Source: a virus | IMG/VR virus record: IMGVR_UViG_3300008262_000787 | Coordinates: 1 to 28,967 of that record | Strand: one strand, 5' to 3' | DNA: 28,967 nt | Shown: one piece after another, positions 8,377 to 15,916 of the stretch | Layout: every line of letters starts with the position of its first letter | Position numbering within the stretch: the stretch's first letter is position 1 | Program-made: the position numbers and the translations under genes | Notes under the pieces: model-generated | What the model was told of the DNA's origin: nothing | Database searches by the model: none | The model's input: the letters and a program-made list of their open reading frames with translations, nothing else

Positions 8377-9235
8377 CAAATACACATGGGGTTACGAGAT
8401 TGAATGGGGTGACGTAGATCGTAGACTTGTCGTTCCAGAACATCTTGGTAAATGGGAATACGCTGAAACTGATATTGTAAACATTCATGAACCTTTTAAG
8501 TATATTGCTTGCGATCCTCTTGGTACTGACCCTTACATGGGTGGTGAGATTAACACTAAGCCAACTAATACTTGGGCAGAGCAAGTGGACCGAGTCATGG
8601 AGATCCATAGCTTCTTTGTGGATGCTGGGAATGCTCCTTCTGCTTCTTGCGTGAACCATGGTCACTTGCATGTATTCGTTCCTGGTCTCAAGGACGATGT
8701 AGCTTCACTCAAGAAGTTAATCTCTTACATCAAAGCCAATCAAGCCGATACCATTGAAGCGTGTTATGGCTTCTATGAAGCATCACAAATGAAATCATGC
8801 AAGGGTGCTAAGATGTATCTCAAGTATGACGGCGGACGAGAAATGCCAGAATATATGTGTGACAATATCATCAATCTGGCAACAGACTTTGAACACTTTA
8901 TCAAGCTACACGCTGCTGGCAAAGATGGTGTGTCAATGGGTCGTCCTTTCCGATACGCAATCAATACATACTGCATGAAGCATACTGGTACTATCGAGTT
9001 CCGTTGTTTCCGTTCAACAACAAAGCGTGAAGAGATGGAAGCTCAGTTCCGTTTTGCAGAGAAGTTTATCGAAGCTGCATTGAACGATGGACCAAGCGTC
9101 AAAGAAATCCTTGCTGCAGATAACTACAAGTTCCCTCCATTCGTATGGGATCTGAATGAGTATGTTGGTTGGGAAAAGACAAAGTGGGATAAAGAACGTG
9201 GTAACAAACAACGTGAATACCTTGCAGTTGCGTAA
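8360..9235 (+). CDS. Amidoligase (glutamine synthetase-like fold, Amidoligase_2 type)
   Basis: A 291-aa protein with the hallmarks of the amidoligase family related to glutamine synthetase/gamma-glutamylcysteine ligase. These are GYEIEW at residues 11-16, GGEINTKPT, the HGHLHVFVPG segment and TIEFRCFRSTT near the end. Such enzymes form amide bonds from a carboxylate and an amine or ammonia using ATP. The ATG at 8360 is preferred over the TTG at 8354 because AAGGG sits 6 nt before it. It overlaps the end of the amidotransferase gene, which could supply ammonia, and is followed by an overlapping acetyltransferase. The substrate is unknown; from context it may be a group attached to DNA or its free precursor (inference). 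Confidence 0.75.
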   Translation: MNYPSNKYTWGYEIEWGDVDRRLVVPEHLGKWEYAETDIVNIHEPFKYIACDPLGTDPYMGGEINTKPTNTWAEQVDRVMEIHSFFVDAGNAPSASCVNHGHLHVFVPGLKDDVASLKKLISYIKANQADTIEACYGFYEASQMKSCKGAKMYLKYDGGREMPEYMCDNIINLATDFEHFIKLHAAGKDGVSMGRPFRYAINTYCMKHTGTIEFRCFRSTTKREEMEAQFRFAEKFIEAALNDGPSVKEILAADNYKFPPFVWDLNEYVGWEKTKWDKERGNKQREYLAVA

Positions 9236-9764
9236 GTGCACCAGAGAAGAATTCGTGTCGGCTATCACTGAAGATAAAGCTGACGGATTCGCCAAGACGT
9301 TTAGAGCCAAAGCAGATATGCAAGAGCAATGGGATGAATGTCTTGGAGCATTTGATTCGTCTGGAGAATTGATGGGTGCAATCATTACCACTCTTGGAAA
9401 GACTAATCCTAGAGTGGCAAACCTACAGCTGCTACATACGTTTAACAAGCATAGACGTAAAGGTGTAGCAAAAGAACTGACTCTAGCCTCCTACGACGAT
9501 ATAGTGGCACGAGGTGCTGTATATTTCCGAGTATCTGCTGAACCAGGTGCTGTGGCGTTTTACGAATCCTTAGGTTTTAGATTCTGGGGCAAACAGAAAT
9601 CAGGTTGTTCCCTAAGCATTTTCAAGGTAAACGGTAGGCTAGAGGATGGAATCTACGACGAAAATGACCCTACAGTTCGTAAGGCATTATATTCAGGTCG
9701 CAAGGGAAGTCTAGCCTCGTCCTACAGTTCGCAAAAAAGTGTTGACTTAAATCAGTTTCTGTAG
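9213..9764 (+). CDS. GNAT-family N-acetyltransferase
   Basis: A GNAT acyltransferase. The acetyl-CoA binding motif A is HRRKGVAKELT, followed by the strand YFRVSAEPGAVAFYESLGF typical of motif B. It would transfer an acetyl group from acetyl-CoA to an amine. The start is uncertain. The frame is open from an ATG at 9156, but that would overlap the amidoligase by 80 bases. GTG 9213 and TTG 9228 give a normal GNAT N-terminus (LRKCTREEF). I chose 9213 without a strong ribosome binding site. About 45 residues after the GNAT core form a Ser/Lys-rich tail. The gene end overlaps the promoter at 9742. In context it may acylate an amine produced in the modification pathway, or act on a host target. Confidence 0.75.
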   Translation: MNTLQLRKCTREEFVSAITEDKADGFAKTFRAKADMQEQWDECLGAFDSSGELMGAIITTLGKTNPRVANLQLLHTFNKHRRKGVAKELTLASYDDIVARGAVYFRVSAEPGAVAFYESLGFRFWGKQKSGCSLSIFKVNGRLEDGIYDENDPTVRKALYSGRKGSLASSYSSQKSVDLNQFL

Positions 9765-9770
9765 TATAAT
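9742..9770 (+). promoter_or_regulatory. Sigma70-like promoter for the GIY-YIG/ParB-transferase-kinase genes
   Basis: TTGACT at 9742-9747, a 17-nt spacer and TATAAT at 9765-9770, in the only clear gap of the modification island. Transcription would start near 9777, leaving a leader of about 26 nt before the ATG at 9803. Confidence 0.75.
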
Positions 9771-9802
9771 AGTATTATTGACACTGAGAAAGTAAACTTA
9801 TT

Positions 9803-10834
9803 ATGAAGTATGAAGCGATCGTTTACGGCTGGCGCAATATCATTGATGGTAAAATGTATATTGGTTTCCACAAAACCGACGAAGAATTCGACGGTTATGT
9901 GACATCCTCAGAAGATGAAGAACTTCAGTACGCATGGGCGAATGGTCATATGCGTCGCAGTATCATCTATCGTGGCACTCAGTCTATCGCCATTACTCTC
10001 GAGAATTACCTTCTCAAATCAATCAAAGCGAATAAGAACCCAGACTTCTACAATAAGTCTGTTGGTGGTGGTGTAGGTTGCGTCAAAGACTTCTCTAATC
10101 TGACTGAGTCTATTAAGCTGGTTGGTGAAAACTGGATCAAGGGTATTGAACCTGAAGAGAATCTAGACTACGTTGACGTTGCGGACCAAGACGTGACTGA
10201 AGCTATCAAAGCACGTCTGGCTGCTGAGCACTACATTGAGTATCAAGCACCAACGAAAGAAATCTTCGCACTACCAAAGAACCAAATTCGGTTCAATACG
10301 ATTGAACCTGAGCACCTTGAAGACATTAAAGACTTAATGCGTGACGACCCACTAAAAGCACGTCGCAATATCTCTCCAATAATTATCGTTGTGAATGAGA
10401 AGGGTGAGAAAATGATTCTGGACGGCAACCATACCATCACAGCAGCGTATGAAGTGAATTGGCCAAACGTCCCAGTCATCTACATTAACAGTTCCGAGTT
10501 TCTGAACAAGCAAGCTAACTACGATGACTTTGGCTTGCTAATGAATCACCAAGAGAAGAAAAAGAAGCCTAACGACAAAGGTGCTTTGAAGCGTGGTATT
10601 CTGAACCTTCTTCAAACTACTGGCTTGTCGATTGATTCCACCACGTTCAAGAACACGGCTTTGCGTAATCTGGTGAAGTATTATTCTAAGAATGCTATCG
10701 CCCATAACATCAAGTCTGTGGAAAAGATGCTCCGTGAAGAGCAGGAAGTATTGAAAAATAACTTCAAGCGTTACACAAAGAAAGAGTTGGAAACGATTGT
10801 TGGAGACTTGGAAGCTGCTAGTAGGTATTATTAG
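9803..10834 (+). CDS. GIY-YIG-like nuclease domain fused to a ParB-like domain
   Basis: A 343-aa two-domain protein. Residues 1-92 resemble a GIY-YIG nuclease: VYGW at 7-10, MYIGFHKT at 18-25, arginines at 51-52 and E67 as the probable metal-binding Glu. Residues about 155-235 form a ParB-like domain with the signature DGNHTITAAY (DGNH at 207-210), which in ParB-fold proteins binds nucleotides or contributes to nuclease activity. The C-terminal 110 residues are lysine-rich and helical. It is the first gene after a strong promoter and precedes the transferase and kinase genes. ParB-like proteins recur in predicted phage base-modification operons, but its role here (recognition, cleavage or DNA loading) is open. 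Self-spread as a homing nuclease is another possibility. Confidence 0.65.
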   Translation: MKYEAIVYGWRNIIDGKMYIGFHKTDEEFDGYVTSSEDEELQYAWANGHMRRSIIYRGTQSIAITLENYLLKSIKANKNPDFYNKSVGGGVGCVKDFSNLTESIKLVGENWIKGIEPEENLDYVDVADQDVTEAIKARLAAEHYIEYQAPTKEIFALPKNQIRFNTIEPEHLEDIKDLMRDDPLKARRNISPIIIVVNEKGEKMILDGNHTITAAYEVNWPNVPVIYINSSEFLNKQANYDDFGLLMNHQEKKKKPNDKGALKRGILNLLQTTGLSIDSTTFKNTALRNLVKYYSKNAIAHNIKSVEKMLREEQEVLKNNFKRYTKKELETIVGDLEAASRYY

Positions 10835-10853
10835 TATCTCCTCTGACCGATGC

Positions 10854-11051
10854 ATGAATGATGGATTGGGTGCGGTACTTAACAAGATGGGTGGTATGGA
10901 TGTCACTGAAGGTATTATCGTTATCTCTCACCGTAACATGACTGAGTATAAACTCCGCAAGGCACACACTGATAAATTGAAGAAGGCAATGAAACCCATC
11001 AATGCCAAAATTACAATCAACGAACTACCTGCCTTTATTAAGACGAAGTAA
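10854..11051 (+). CDS. Small protein of unknown function before the transferase gene
   Basis: A 65-aa product if translation starts at ATG 10854, or up to 84 aa from TTG 10797 inside the upstream gene; neither has a convincing ribosome binding site. The central sequence MDVTEGIIVISHRNMTEYKLRKAH is followed by a basic segment and a short helical tail. No family is recognised. Its stop overlaps the next ATG (TAATG), which argues that it is translated and coupled to the transferase gene. It may be an accessory subunit, but nothing in the sequence shows this. Confidence 0.6.
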   Translation: MNDGLGAVLNKMGGMDVTEGIIVISHRNMTEYKLRKAHTDKLKKAMKPINAKITINELPAFIKTK

Positions 11052-12070
11052 TGGATTATAGAATAAAAGAAAATCGACGTGAAGCATTCATCCGCTGGTA
11101 CGCATGGTCATTAAAATACGATGACTGTGACCCAGCGGTTTGGTGCACCAACTATATCAACAAACGCTATGAGCATAACGACGAGCAACGACTATGGTTG
11201 TGCTGGCTCTATGGCAATACATATCACTTACCAACTGCATGGGTTCTGATGAACGAATTCCCTGACTTTGAGTTGGCAACAGTTGATCGTATGGAGCAGT
11301 GGAACACTACCAACTACAAACGACTACGTTATCAAACTGATACAAAGTGGAACAAAGGTCACTTGCCTACCATGTTTGCTTCATATCAGAAGTTTATTGG
11401 TGGCAAATCTCAACGTGAAGTTATGGAGAAACATTATGGCGACAACGAGGAAAAATCATTTGATGTTTTGTGGGAGAGTGTTAAGTCTCAGCTTCACAAA
11501 TTTGGTCGTTATTCTACTTGGTTTTATCTTCAGCATCTTAAGCATACCGCTGGTATTCGGATTCGCCCTACTAGCCTCATGCTTGATGACTATGATGGGT
11601 CTCGCTCTCACCGTAATGGGTTGCATCTCGCCCTCGGGGAAGATGACAAGTACGATCAGAAACTGGACAGAGCAGATTATGTATCTCTTGAAGTCCAAGC
11701 AAAAGAAATACTCGAAGAAACCAGAAGAAGATTTCCAGAGCTAGGGAATCAAGTTGACTTCTTTACAATGGAAACGTGCCTGTGTTCATTCAAGAAGATC
11801 TTTCGAGAAAAGCATGGTCGTTATCTTGGCTATTATCTTGATCGTCAAGCTGAAGAGATTCAGCAATGCGAAAAAGATGGATGGTACGGTATTGATTGGG
11901 ATGTCTTGTGGCAATCTAGAAATGAAACTATCGACCTGCGTTTAGACCACAAGCGTGGTATTAACAAAGAAAAGTTTCCTAACTTTATTAGATCAGGTAG
12001 AATAGAAAACTTAGACTGGCTTTTCGATGATGAAGAGCCTCAACATATTGGATTGGAGATGTTTGGATGA
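11051..12070 (+). CDS. Probable amino acid:DNA transferase (aGPT-pyrophosphorylase family)
   Basis: A 339-aa soluble protein. The C-terminal part, with METCLCSFKK, RYLGYYLDRQAEEI and a WDVLWQSR segment, resembles proteins first predicted as alpha-glutamyl/putrescinyl-thymine pyrophosphorylases. These were later characterised in hypermodified phages as amino acid:DNA transferases. They displace the activating phosphate on 5-hydroxymethyl-dU in DNA with an amino acid such as glycine. The call is from memory of family patterns and is moderate on sequence alone. It is strengthened by the next gene, an overlapping P-loop protein like the 5-hydroxymethyl-dU DNA kinases that make the activated base. 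Start ATG overlaps the upstream stop, and its own stop overlaps the kinase start (ATGA). Confidence 0.55.
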   Translation: MDYRIKENRREAFIRWYAWSLKYDDCDPAVWCTNYINKRYEHNDEQRLWLCWLYGNTYHLPTAWVLMNEFPDFELATVDRMEQWNTTNYKRLRYQTDTKWNKGHLPTMFASYQKFIGGKSQREVMEKHYGDNEEKSFDVLWESVKSQLHKFGRYSTWFYLQHLKHTAGIRIRPTSLMLDDYDGSRSHRNGLHLALGEDDKYDQKLDRADYVSLEVQAKEILEETRRRFPELGNQVDFFTMETCLCSFKKIFREKHGRYLGYYLDRQAEEIQQCEKDGWYGIDWDVLWQSRNETIDLRLDHKRGINKEKFPNFIRSGRIENLDWLFDDEEPQHIGLEMFG

Positions 12071-12606
12071 AAAAGATTATTGCTGTTGGTGGTCAACCAG
12101 GAACTGGTAAAACTACTCTGTTCCGTAAGTTTATCGATAACTACGACTGGTTCAAATGTGAACCAAAGAAGTTACTCAATGCCATGTACTGCGAGGAGAT
12201 CGATACTTACATCTTAGGTAAGTATGAAGATGGCGAAACCTTTGCAGGAACAGATCGTCTTTCAATGGCAGTCCAACCTGCAGCGCAAGAGTTTGTAGCT
12301 GAAACCAAGTCCAACGTATTATTCGAAGGTGATAGAATCTTCAATCAGTCGTTCTTAGAGTTTTGTATGGCACTGCCCAACAGAGATCTTCAGGTTGTAT
12401 ATCTCAAGGTTCCAGACACCATGTTAAAGGAACGATATGCCGAACGTGGCTCCGATCAGTCGGAGGTTTTCCTAAAAGGTAGAGCAACTAAATATAGTAA
12501 TCTGTTATCAAATTTTGAACTGATGTCCTATATTACTGAGTTTGCAAACACTAACTTAGAGGAGCAAGCGAAGGTTCTAGCGTTTCTGGATAAACATCTA
12601 GCATAG
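12067..12606 (+). CDS. P-loop kinase, probable 5-hydroxymethyl-dU DNA kinase
   Basis: A 179-aa P-loop kinase with Walker A GQPGTGKT at residues 9-16. GTDRLSMAVQP at 61-71 and the Walker B-like strand VLFEGDR at 84-90 follow. The GTDRLSM.VQP signature matches kinases predicted and later shown to phosphorylate 5-hydroxymethyl-dU in phage DNA, which primes it for amino acid addition. It lacks the helical domain some relatives carry. It overlaps the end of the putative transferase gene by four bases (ATGA), so the two would be made together. A nucleotide kinase acting on free substrate is the main alternative, but the size and signature fit the DNA kinase group better. Confidence 0.65.
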   Translation: MKKIIAVGGQPGTGKTTLFRKFIDNYDWFKCEPKKLLNAMYCEEIDTYILGKYEDGETFAGTDRLSMAVQPAAQEFVAETKSNVLFEGDRIFNQSFLEFCMALPNRDLQVVYLKVPDTMLKERYAERGSDQSEVFLKGRATKYSNLLSNFELMSYITEFANTNLEEQAKVLAFLDKHLA

Positions 12607-12628
12607 CGTAAGAGTCTTCTGGAATACG

Positions 12629-13336
12629 ATGAAATTCCTAGAAGAAGCTAATTTCAACTGGATGGATATGCTCAATTTCTATGAGCCTCCATTTAGAGCT
12701 AAATTCATCCCCGCAAAAGTTTGGAGAGACCTAGATCGTTACAGAAATGACGAAAAGGGTCTCTCAAATTATTTTAAGAAGTGGCGCACTCGACTAGAGT
12801 TTACGCCTGAGTTATCAAGAGCCAAAGTATACGAAAAGTATATTGCAGTTGGCGGAGAATACGATCCTGATGCACGTCAATGTATTCTACAAATTCGAAC
12901 CATAGACTACGATATATTCCCATTCACTCCTGCTACATGGGACAGGTTTAAGTACAAACTTATACAGGTTCTTATGCATGAGATCATTCACTTTATGCAG
13001 TATGATCGTCGTGGAGATGAATGGAGCAACTATGTAGTTCCATATAAAAAGATTGGCAAGCAACAGGTAGATAATGAGCGAGAATATCTATCTGGTTTCG
13101 ACGAGATTCAAGCCTATGCCCATTGCGTATGGCTAGACTACAGATCGTTCCGTCCGAATGTTGATATAGATACTCTGTTGGCTCGCTCCAACGTGAGACA
13201 CGATTCCAATACCCTACGATATTTCCTAAAAACATTCAACTACGATTACCGTAACAACGAAGCTATTCCTAAGATTATTCAGCAAGTGGGTAAGTGGGAA
13301 AGAAAGTATCACCGTGTACTGAAGAATCCTAAATAA
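12629..13336 (+). CDS. Zincin-like metalloprotease-type protein (HEIIH)
   Basis: A 235-aa protein with HEIIH at residues 117-121, the zinc-binding and catalytic motif of zincin peptidases. A third ligand candidate is E159 in FDEIQAYAH, 38 residues downstream. The N-terminal third is charged and without motif. No signal peptide or membrane segment is visible, so it should act in the cytoplasm or be packaged. It begins FLEEANFNW and has no capsid-targeting sequence. It sits between the modification island and the internal head protein genes, and its substrate is unknown. The peptidase activity is inferred only from HExxH and the distal Glu. Confidence 0.65.
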   Translation: MKFLEEANFNWMDMLNFYEPPFRAKFIPAKVWRDLDRYRNDEKGLSNYFKKWRTRLEFTPELSRAKVYEKYIAVGGEYDPDARQCILQIRTIDYDIFPFTPATWDRFKYKLIQVLMHEIIHFMQYDRRGDEWSNYVVPYKKIGKQQVDNEREYLSGFDEIQAYAHCVWLDYRSFRPNVDIDTLLARSNVRHDSNTLRYFLKTFNYDYRNNEAIPKIIQQVGKWERKYHRVLKNPK

Positions 13337-13362
13337 GAGAGGTTCTTATAAAGGGTATATTG

Positions 13363-14394
13363 ATGGCTGACTTGGCAAGTAAAGCAACAGATGGTAGACT
13401 ATCGTTCGTCAAATATGTAACTGAGAATAAACGTTTTTCTGAAATTGATTTTGAAATTGAAAAGGGAAAACAAACAGCTGTTTATTCTAAAAAGGGTACA
13501 GGTTTGCTGGCAGGAAAGAAAGAATATCCTGCAGGGACAATAGTTAAAATAACAGACAAAAAAATGTATGAGATCGCTGGCATGAAATTGGCTGCGGTCA
13601 AGATAGGCACAATTGCTGGTTTCATACCAATTAATACTATAAGAAAACCCACAGGTGGTAATGGCACTCAATACGAAGACGAAGTTGTAGATGCTATAAA
13701 TTCTTATATTCTTGAGGCTGGTGGTAAAGTAGACTTTAAATTAAAGGGTGATTCTAAAGTCTATAAAGATATAGCATATGCAGTAAAAGTAGACTCTGCC
13801 ATTAAAGCCAGGGCAGGTGTAAAGGGTGATCCAAAAGCTGACATTATTCTATGTAAAGATAAATCAAATCCAACAGCACCTGGAGCAATCTACATTTCAC
13901 ATAAGAAAGAAGGTGGACCAGAAGCCTTCCAACAATATGGTGGATTGTCCGAGCAAGCTGGTGAACACATTTATGGTCACCCTCTGGTTCAAAAATTCTT
14001 AGGCAAGGTTGCTGCTATTGTTGGCAATAGCGATTCACTTTCAAGCCCTGTAATGGGAATGTTTACAGATAAAGAACTAGCAAACATGTCGATCTATGGT
14101 CCAGACTATGGTGGTGCATTTTCTTTACAACATACTCAGATTATTGGTCAAGGCAAGCCAGTGTTTAAGAATACTGGGAAAAATGTAGAACTATCATTCT
14201 CCAGTCACATGAGTCTTTCTGGAGACTTAAGTCATTTCGTGGAAGGATATCTTCCTGTATTTGGAGCTACATTTAGAGCAGGTCGTGGCTTTACTTACAA
14301 AGGCAAACGTTATAATGGCGCACGTGTAGCAATATATCCATATAAACTAATGGCTACACGTGGTGGTCTAATAACAGAGAATATTAAAAAATGA
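13363..14394 (+). CDS. SH3-like domain plus putative PD-(D/E)XK nuclease-like protein
   Basis: A 343-aa protein. Residues about 35-95 look like a bacterial SH3-like barrel (YPAGTIVKITDKKM through IAGFIPINTIRKP). After it comes a region with E105 in YEDEVVDAIN, D160 in GDPKADIIL and S179-H-K181 in IYISHKKEGG. This E...D...xxK spacing is what PD-(D/E)XK nucleases show, with Ser replacing the usual Glu/Asp of the last motif. The nuclease call is tentative. AGGG at 13352-13355 supports ATG 13363 over the TTG three bases earlier. The stop overlaps the next gene's ATG by four bases, tying it to the ligase-like gene. Confidence 0.5.
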   Translation: MADLASKATDGRLSFVKYVTENKRFSEIDFEIEKGKQTAVYSKKGTGLLAGKKEYPAGTIVKITDKKMYEIAGMKLAAVKIGTIAGFIPINTIRKPTGGNGTQYEDEVVDAINSYILEAGGKVDFKLKGDSKVYKDIAYAVKVDSAIKARAGVKGDPKADIILCKDKSNPTAPGAIYISHKKEGGPEAFQQYGGLSEQAGEHIYGHPLVQKFLGKVAAIVGNSDSLSSPVMGMFTDKELANMSIYGPDYGGAFSLQHTQIIGQGKPVFKNTGKNVELSFSSHMSLSGDLSHFVEGYLPVFGATFRAGRGFTYKGKRYNGARVAIYPYKLMATRGGLITENIKK

Positions 14395-15620
14395 AATCAC
14401 TAAAGTCTTTTATCATCGAGGAAAAGAATACCCACATGGAGCACCTTGAAGATTTAGTCTTCAATGAAGGTGTAGCTGGTACTCGTAAGGCAATCAACTT
14501 CCTTCGTGACCTTAGAGATATGCTTGCTGGTAACTCTACTTCTAAAATCACTGCCACTGTTAAATGGGATGGCGCACCAGCTATCTTTGCTGGTATTGAT
14601 CCACGAGACGGAAAGTTCTTTGTGGCTAAGAAAGGTATCTTCAACAAAGAGCCTAAAGTATATAAGACTGCAGCCGAGATCGATGCTGAGTTGTCTGGCG
14701 ACCTAGCCGATAAATTTAAAATTGCTCTATCTGAATTCTCAAAACTAGGCATTAAGTCTGGTGTTTATCAAGGTGACCTTATGTTTACCGATGATAAAAA
14801 GATCGAGACAATTGATGGCGAGAAGTACGTAACCTTCCACCCAAATACTATTGTTTACGCTATCCCTTACTCTAGCGAACTAGGTGCTAAGATTCGTTCA
14901 GCTAAGATTGGTATCGTTTGGCATACTACCTATGAGGGTAAATCATTCGAGACTATGTCAGCATCCTTTGGTAAAGGTATTGTAGAAAAGTTTAAGGATG
15001 TATCTACCATCTGGATGGACGATGCAAACTACAAAGACTATTCTGGAACTGCAACGTTTACCAAGTCAGAAACTGCTGCGGTAACTAAAATGCTTTCTGA
15101 TGTTGGTTCTATGTTCCAGTCAATGAATCCATTAACACTAAACGCAATCTCTCGTGATGAAGATCTATTGATGCAGGTTAAGACCTACAACAACTCAAAG
15201 ATCAAAGCCAATACCCCAATCACTGATATCAATGCCCACGTAACTGGATTGTTTAACTACATCCACGACAAGTTCCAAAAGGAAATTGATACAAAGAAAA
15301 CTCAAAAGGGTAAGGACGTTCAAGAAGAAAAGCGTAAGAAGATTCTAGCGTTCTTTGCCAATCACGACAAGCGTGAGATTGTTAAGATCTTTGAGATAGC
15401 CGAGAAGCTAACTGCTATCAAAGAAATGATCATCAACAAGATGAACGAAGCTGGACATATCTCTACGTTCATTAAGACTGCTTCTGGTTTCAAAGTTACT
15501 GGTGTTGAAGGTTTCGTTGCCATTGATCACCTGTCTGGTGGAGCAGTTAAGATCGTAAACCGCATGGAGTTTAGCAAAGCTAACTTCTCCTCTGATGTTA
15601 TTAAAGGATGGCAGAGATGA
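14391..15620 (+). CDS. Ligase-like nucleotidyltransferase (DUF6267-type) with capsid-targeting N-terminus
   Basis: A 409-aa protein with the motifs of the DNA/RNA ligase and capping nucleotidyltransferase fold. Motif I is K58-W-D-G61, where the Lys would carry AMP or GMP. Motif III-like is YQGDLMF (D129), motif IV is E373-G-F-V, and the motif V lysine is K387 (AVKIVNR). It resembles a family common in marine T4-like phages (DUF6267, from memory). The first ten residues, MKSLKSFIIE followed by E, match the T4 capsid targeting sequence (MKTYQEFIAE then A), which the prohead protease removes. This suggests packaging inside the head and delivery with DNA. Activity and substrate are unknown; no OB-fold domain is obvious. 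Confidence 0.65.
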   Translation: MKSLKSFIIEEKNTHMEHLEDLVFNEGVAGTRKAINFLRDLRDMLAGNSTSKITATVKWDGAPAIFAGIDPRDGKFFVAKKGIFNKEPKVYKTAAEIDAELSGDLADKFKIALSEFSKLGIKSGVYQGDLMFTDDKKIETIDGEKYVTFHPNTIVYAIPYSSELGAKIRSAKIGIVWHTTYEGKSFETMSASFGKGIVEKFKDVSTIWMDDANYKDYSGTATFTKSETAAVTKMLSDVGSMFQSMNPLTLNAISRDEDLLMQVKTYNNSKIKANTPITDINAHVTGLFNYIHDKFQKEIDTKKTQKGKDVQEEKRKKILAFFANHDKREIVKIFEIAEKLTAIKEMIINKMNEAGHISTFIKTASGFKVTGVEGFVAIDHLSGGAVKIVNRMEFSKANFSSDVIKGWQR

Positions 15621-15865
15621 AAACATTTAAAGAACATATAACTGAAGCTAAAGATCCAGATGAAAAGATTGTTGCTCAGTTAGAATTATTGAGTAAAAAT
15701 ATATCAAAATACGCACATCGTTGGAATGATAATCCAAGCCCACGTATGTACAAATGGGTTGACACGTATAACGATCTAAAAGATAACCACAAGTCAGCAT
15801 GGGCGACCTATTGTAAAAAGAACGGATTTTCTCTTGGTCATGATGCCTATGATAATTTAGCATAA
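15617..15865 (+). CDS. Small internal head protein with T4-type capsid targeting sequence
   Basis: An 82-aa protein starting MKTFKEHITE followed by A. It differs from the T4 internal-protein targeting peptide (MKTYQEFIAE then A) mostly by conservative changes and keeps the I-x-E cleavage site at residue 10. The rest is basic and aromatic (YKWVDTYNDLK, WATYCKKNGF). The ATG at 15617 is chosen over 15608 because it overlaps the upstream stop as ATGA and places Glu at position 10. T4 internal proteins made this way are cleaved by gp21 and injected with the DNA, some to counter host nucleases. The mature function of this protein is unknown. Confidence 0.75.
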   Translation: MKTFKEHITEAKDPDEKIVAQLELLSKNISKYAHRWNDNPSPRMYKWVDTYNDLKDNHKSAWATYCKKNGFSLGHDAYDNLA

Positions 15866-15870
15866 CAAAG

Positions 15871-15905
15871 ATAAAATAATCCTAAATATAATAGAATTAT
15901 TTTAT
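15871..15905 (+). repeat. AT-only inverted repeat before the nucleotidylyltransferase gene
   Basis: ATAAAATAAT at 15871-15880 is perfectly complementary to ATTATTTTAT at 15896-15905, giving a 10-bp stem with a 15-nt loop that contains TATAAT (15887-15892). No suitable -35 box is present. It occupies the short gap between two head-protein genes and could be a weak transcript-processing site or a promoter element. Confidence 0.4.
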
Positions 15906-15916
15906 AGATGGAAAAG

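Noticed and set aside
14311-14316. TATAAT within the SH3/nuclease-like gene before the ligase-like gene
   Set aside because: No -35-like hexamer at 16-18 nt spacing; probably coding sequence chance.
15887-15892. TATAAT in the AT-rich gap before the nucleotidylyltransferase gene as a sigma70 promoter
   Set aside because: The sequence 17 nt upstream (AACAAA) does not resemble a -35 box and no TGn extension is present; listed only as part of an inverted repeat.
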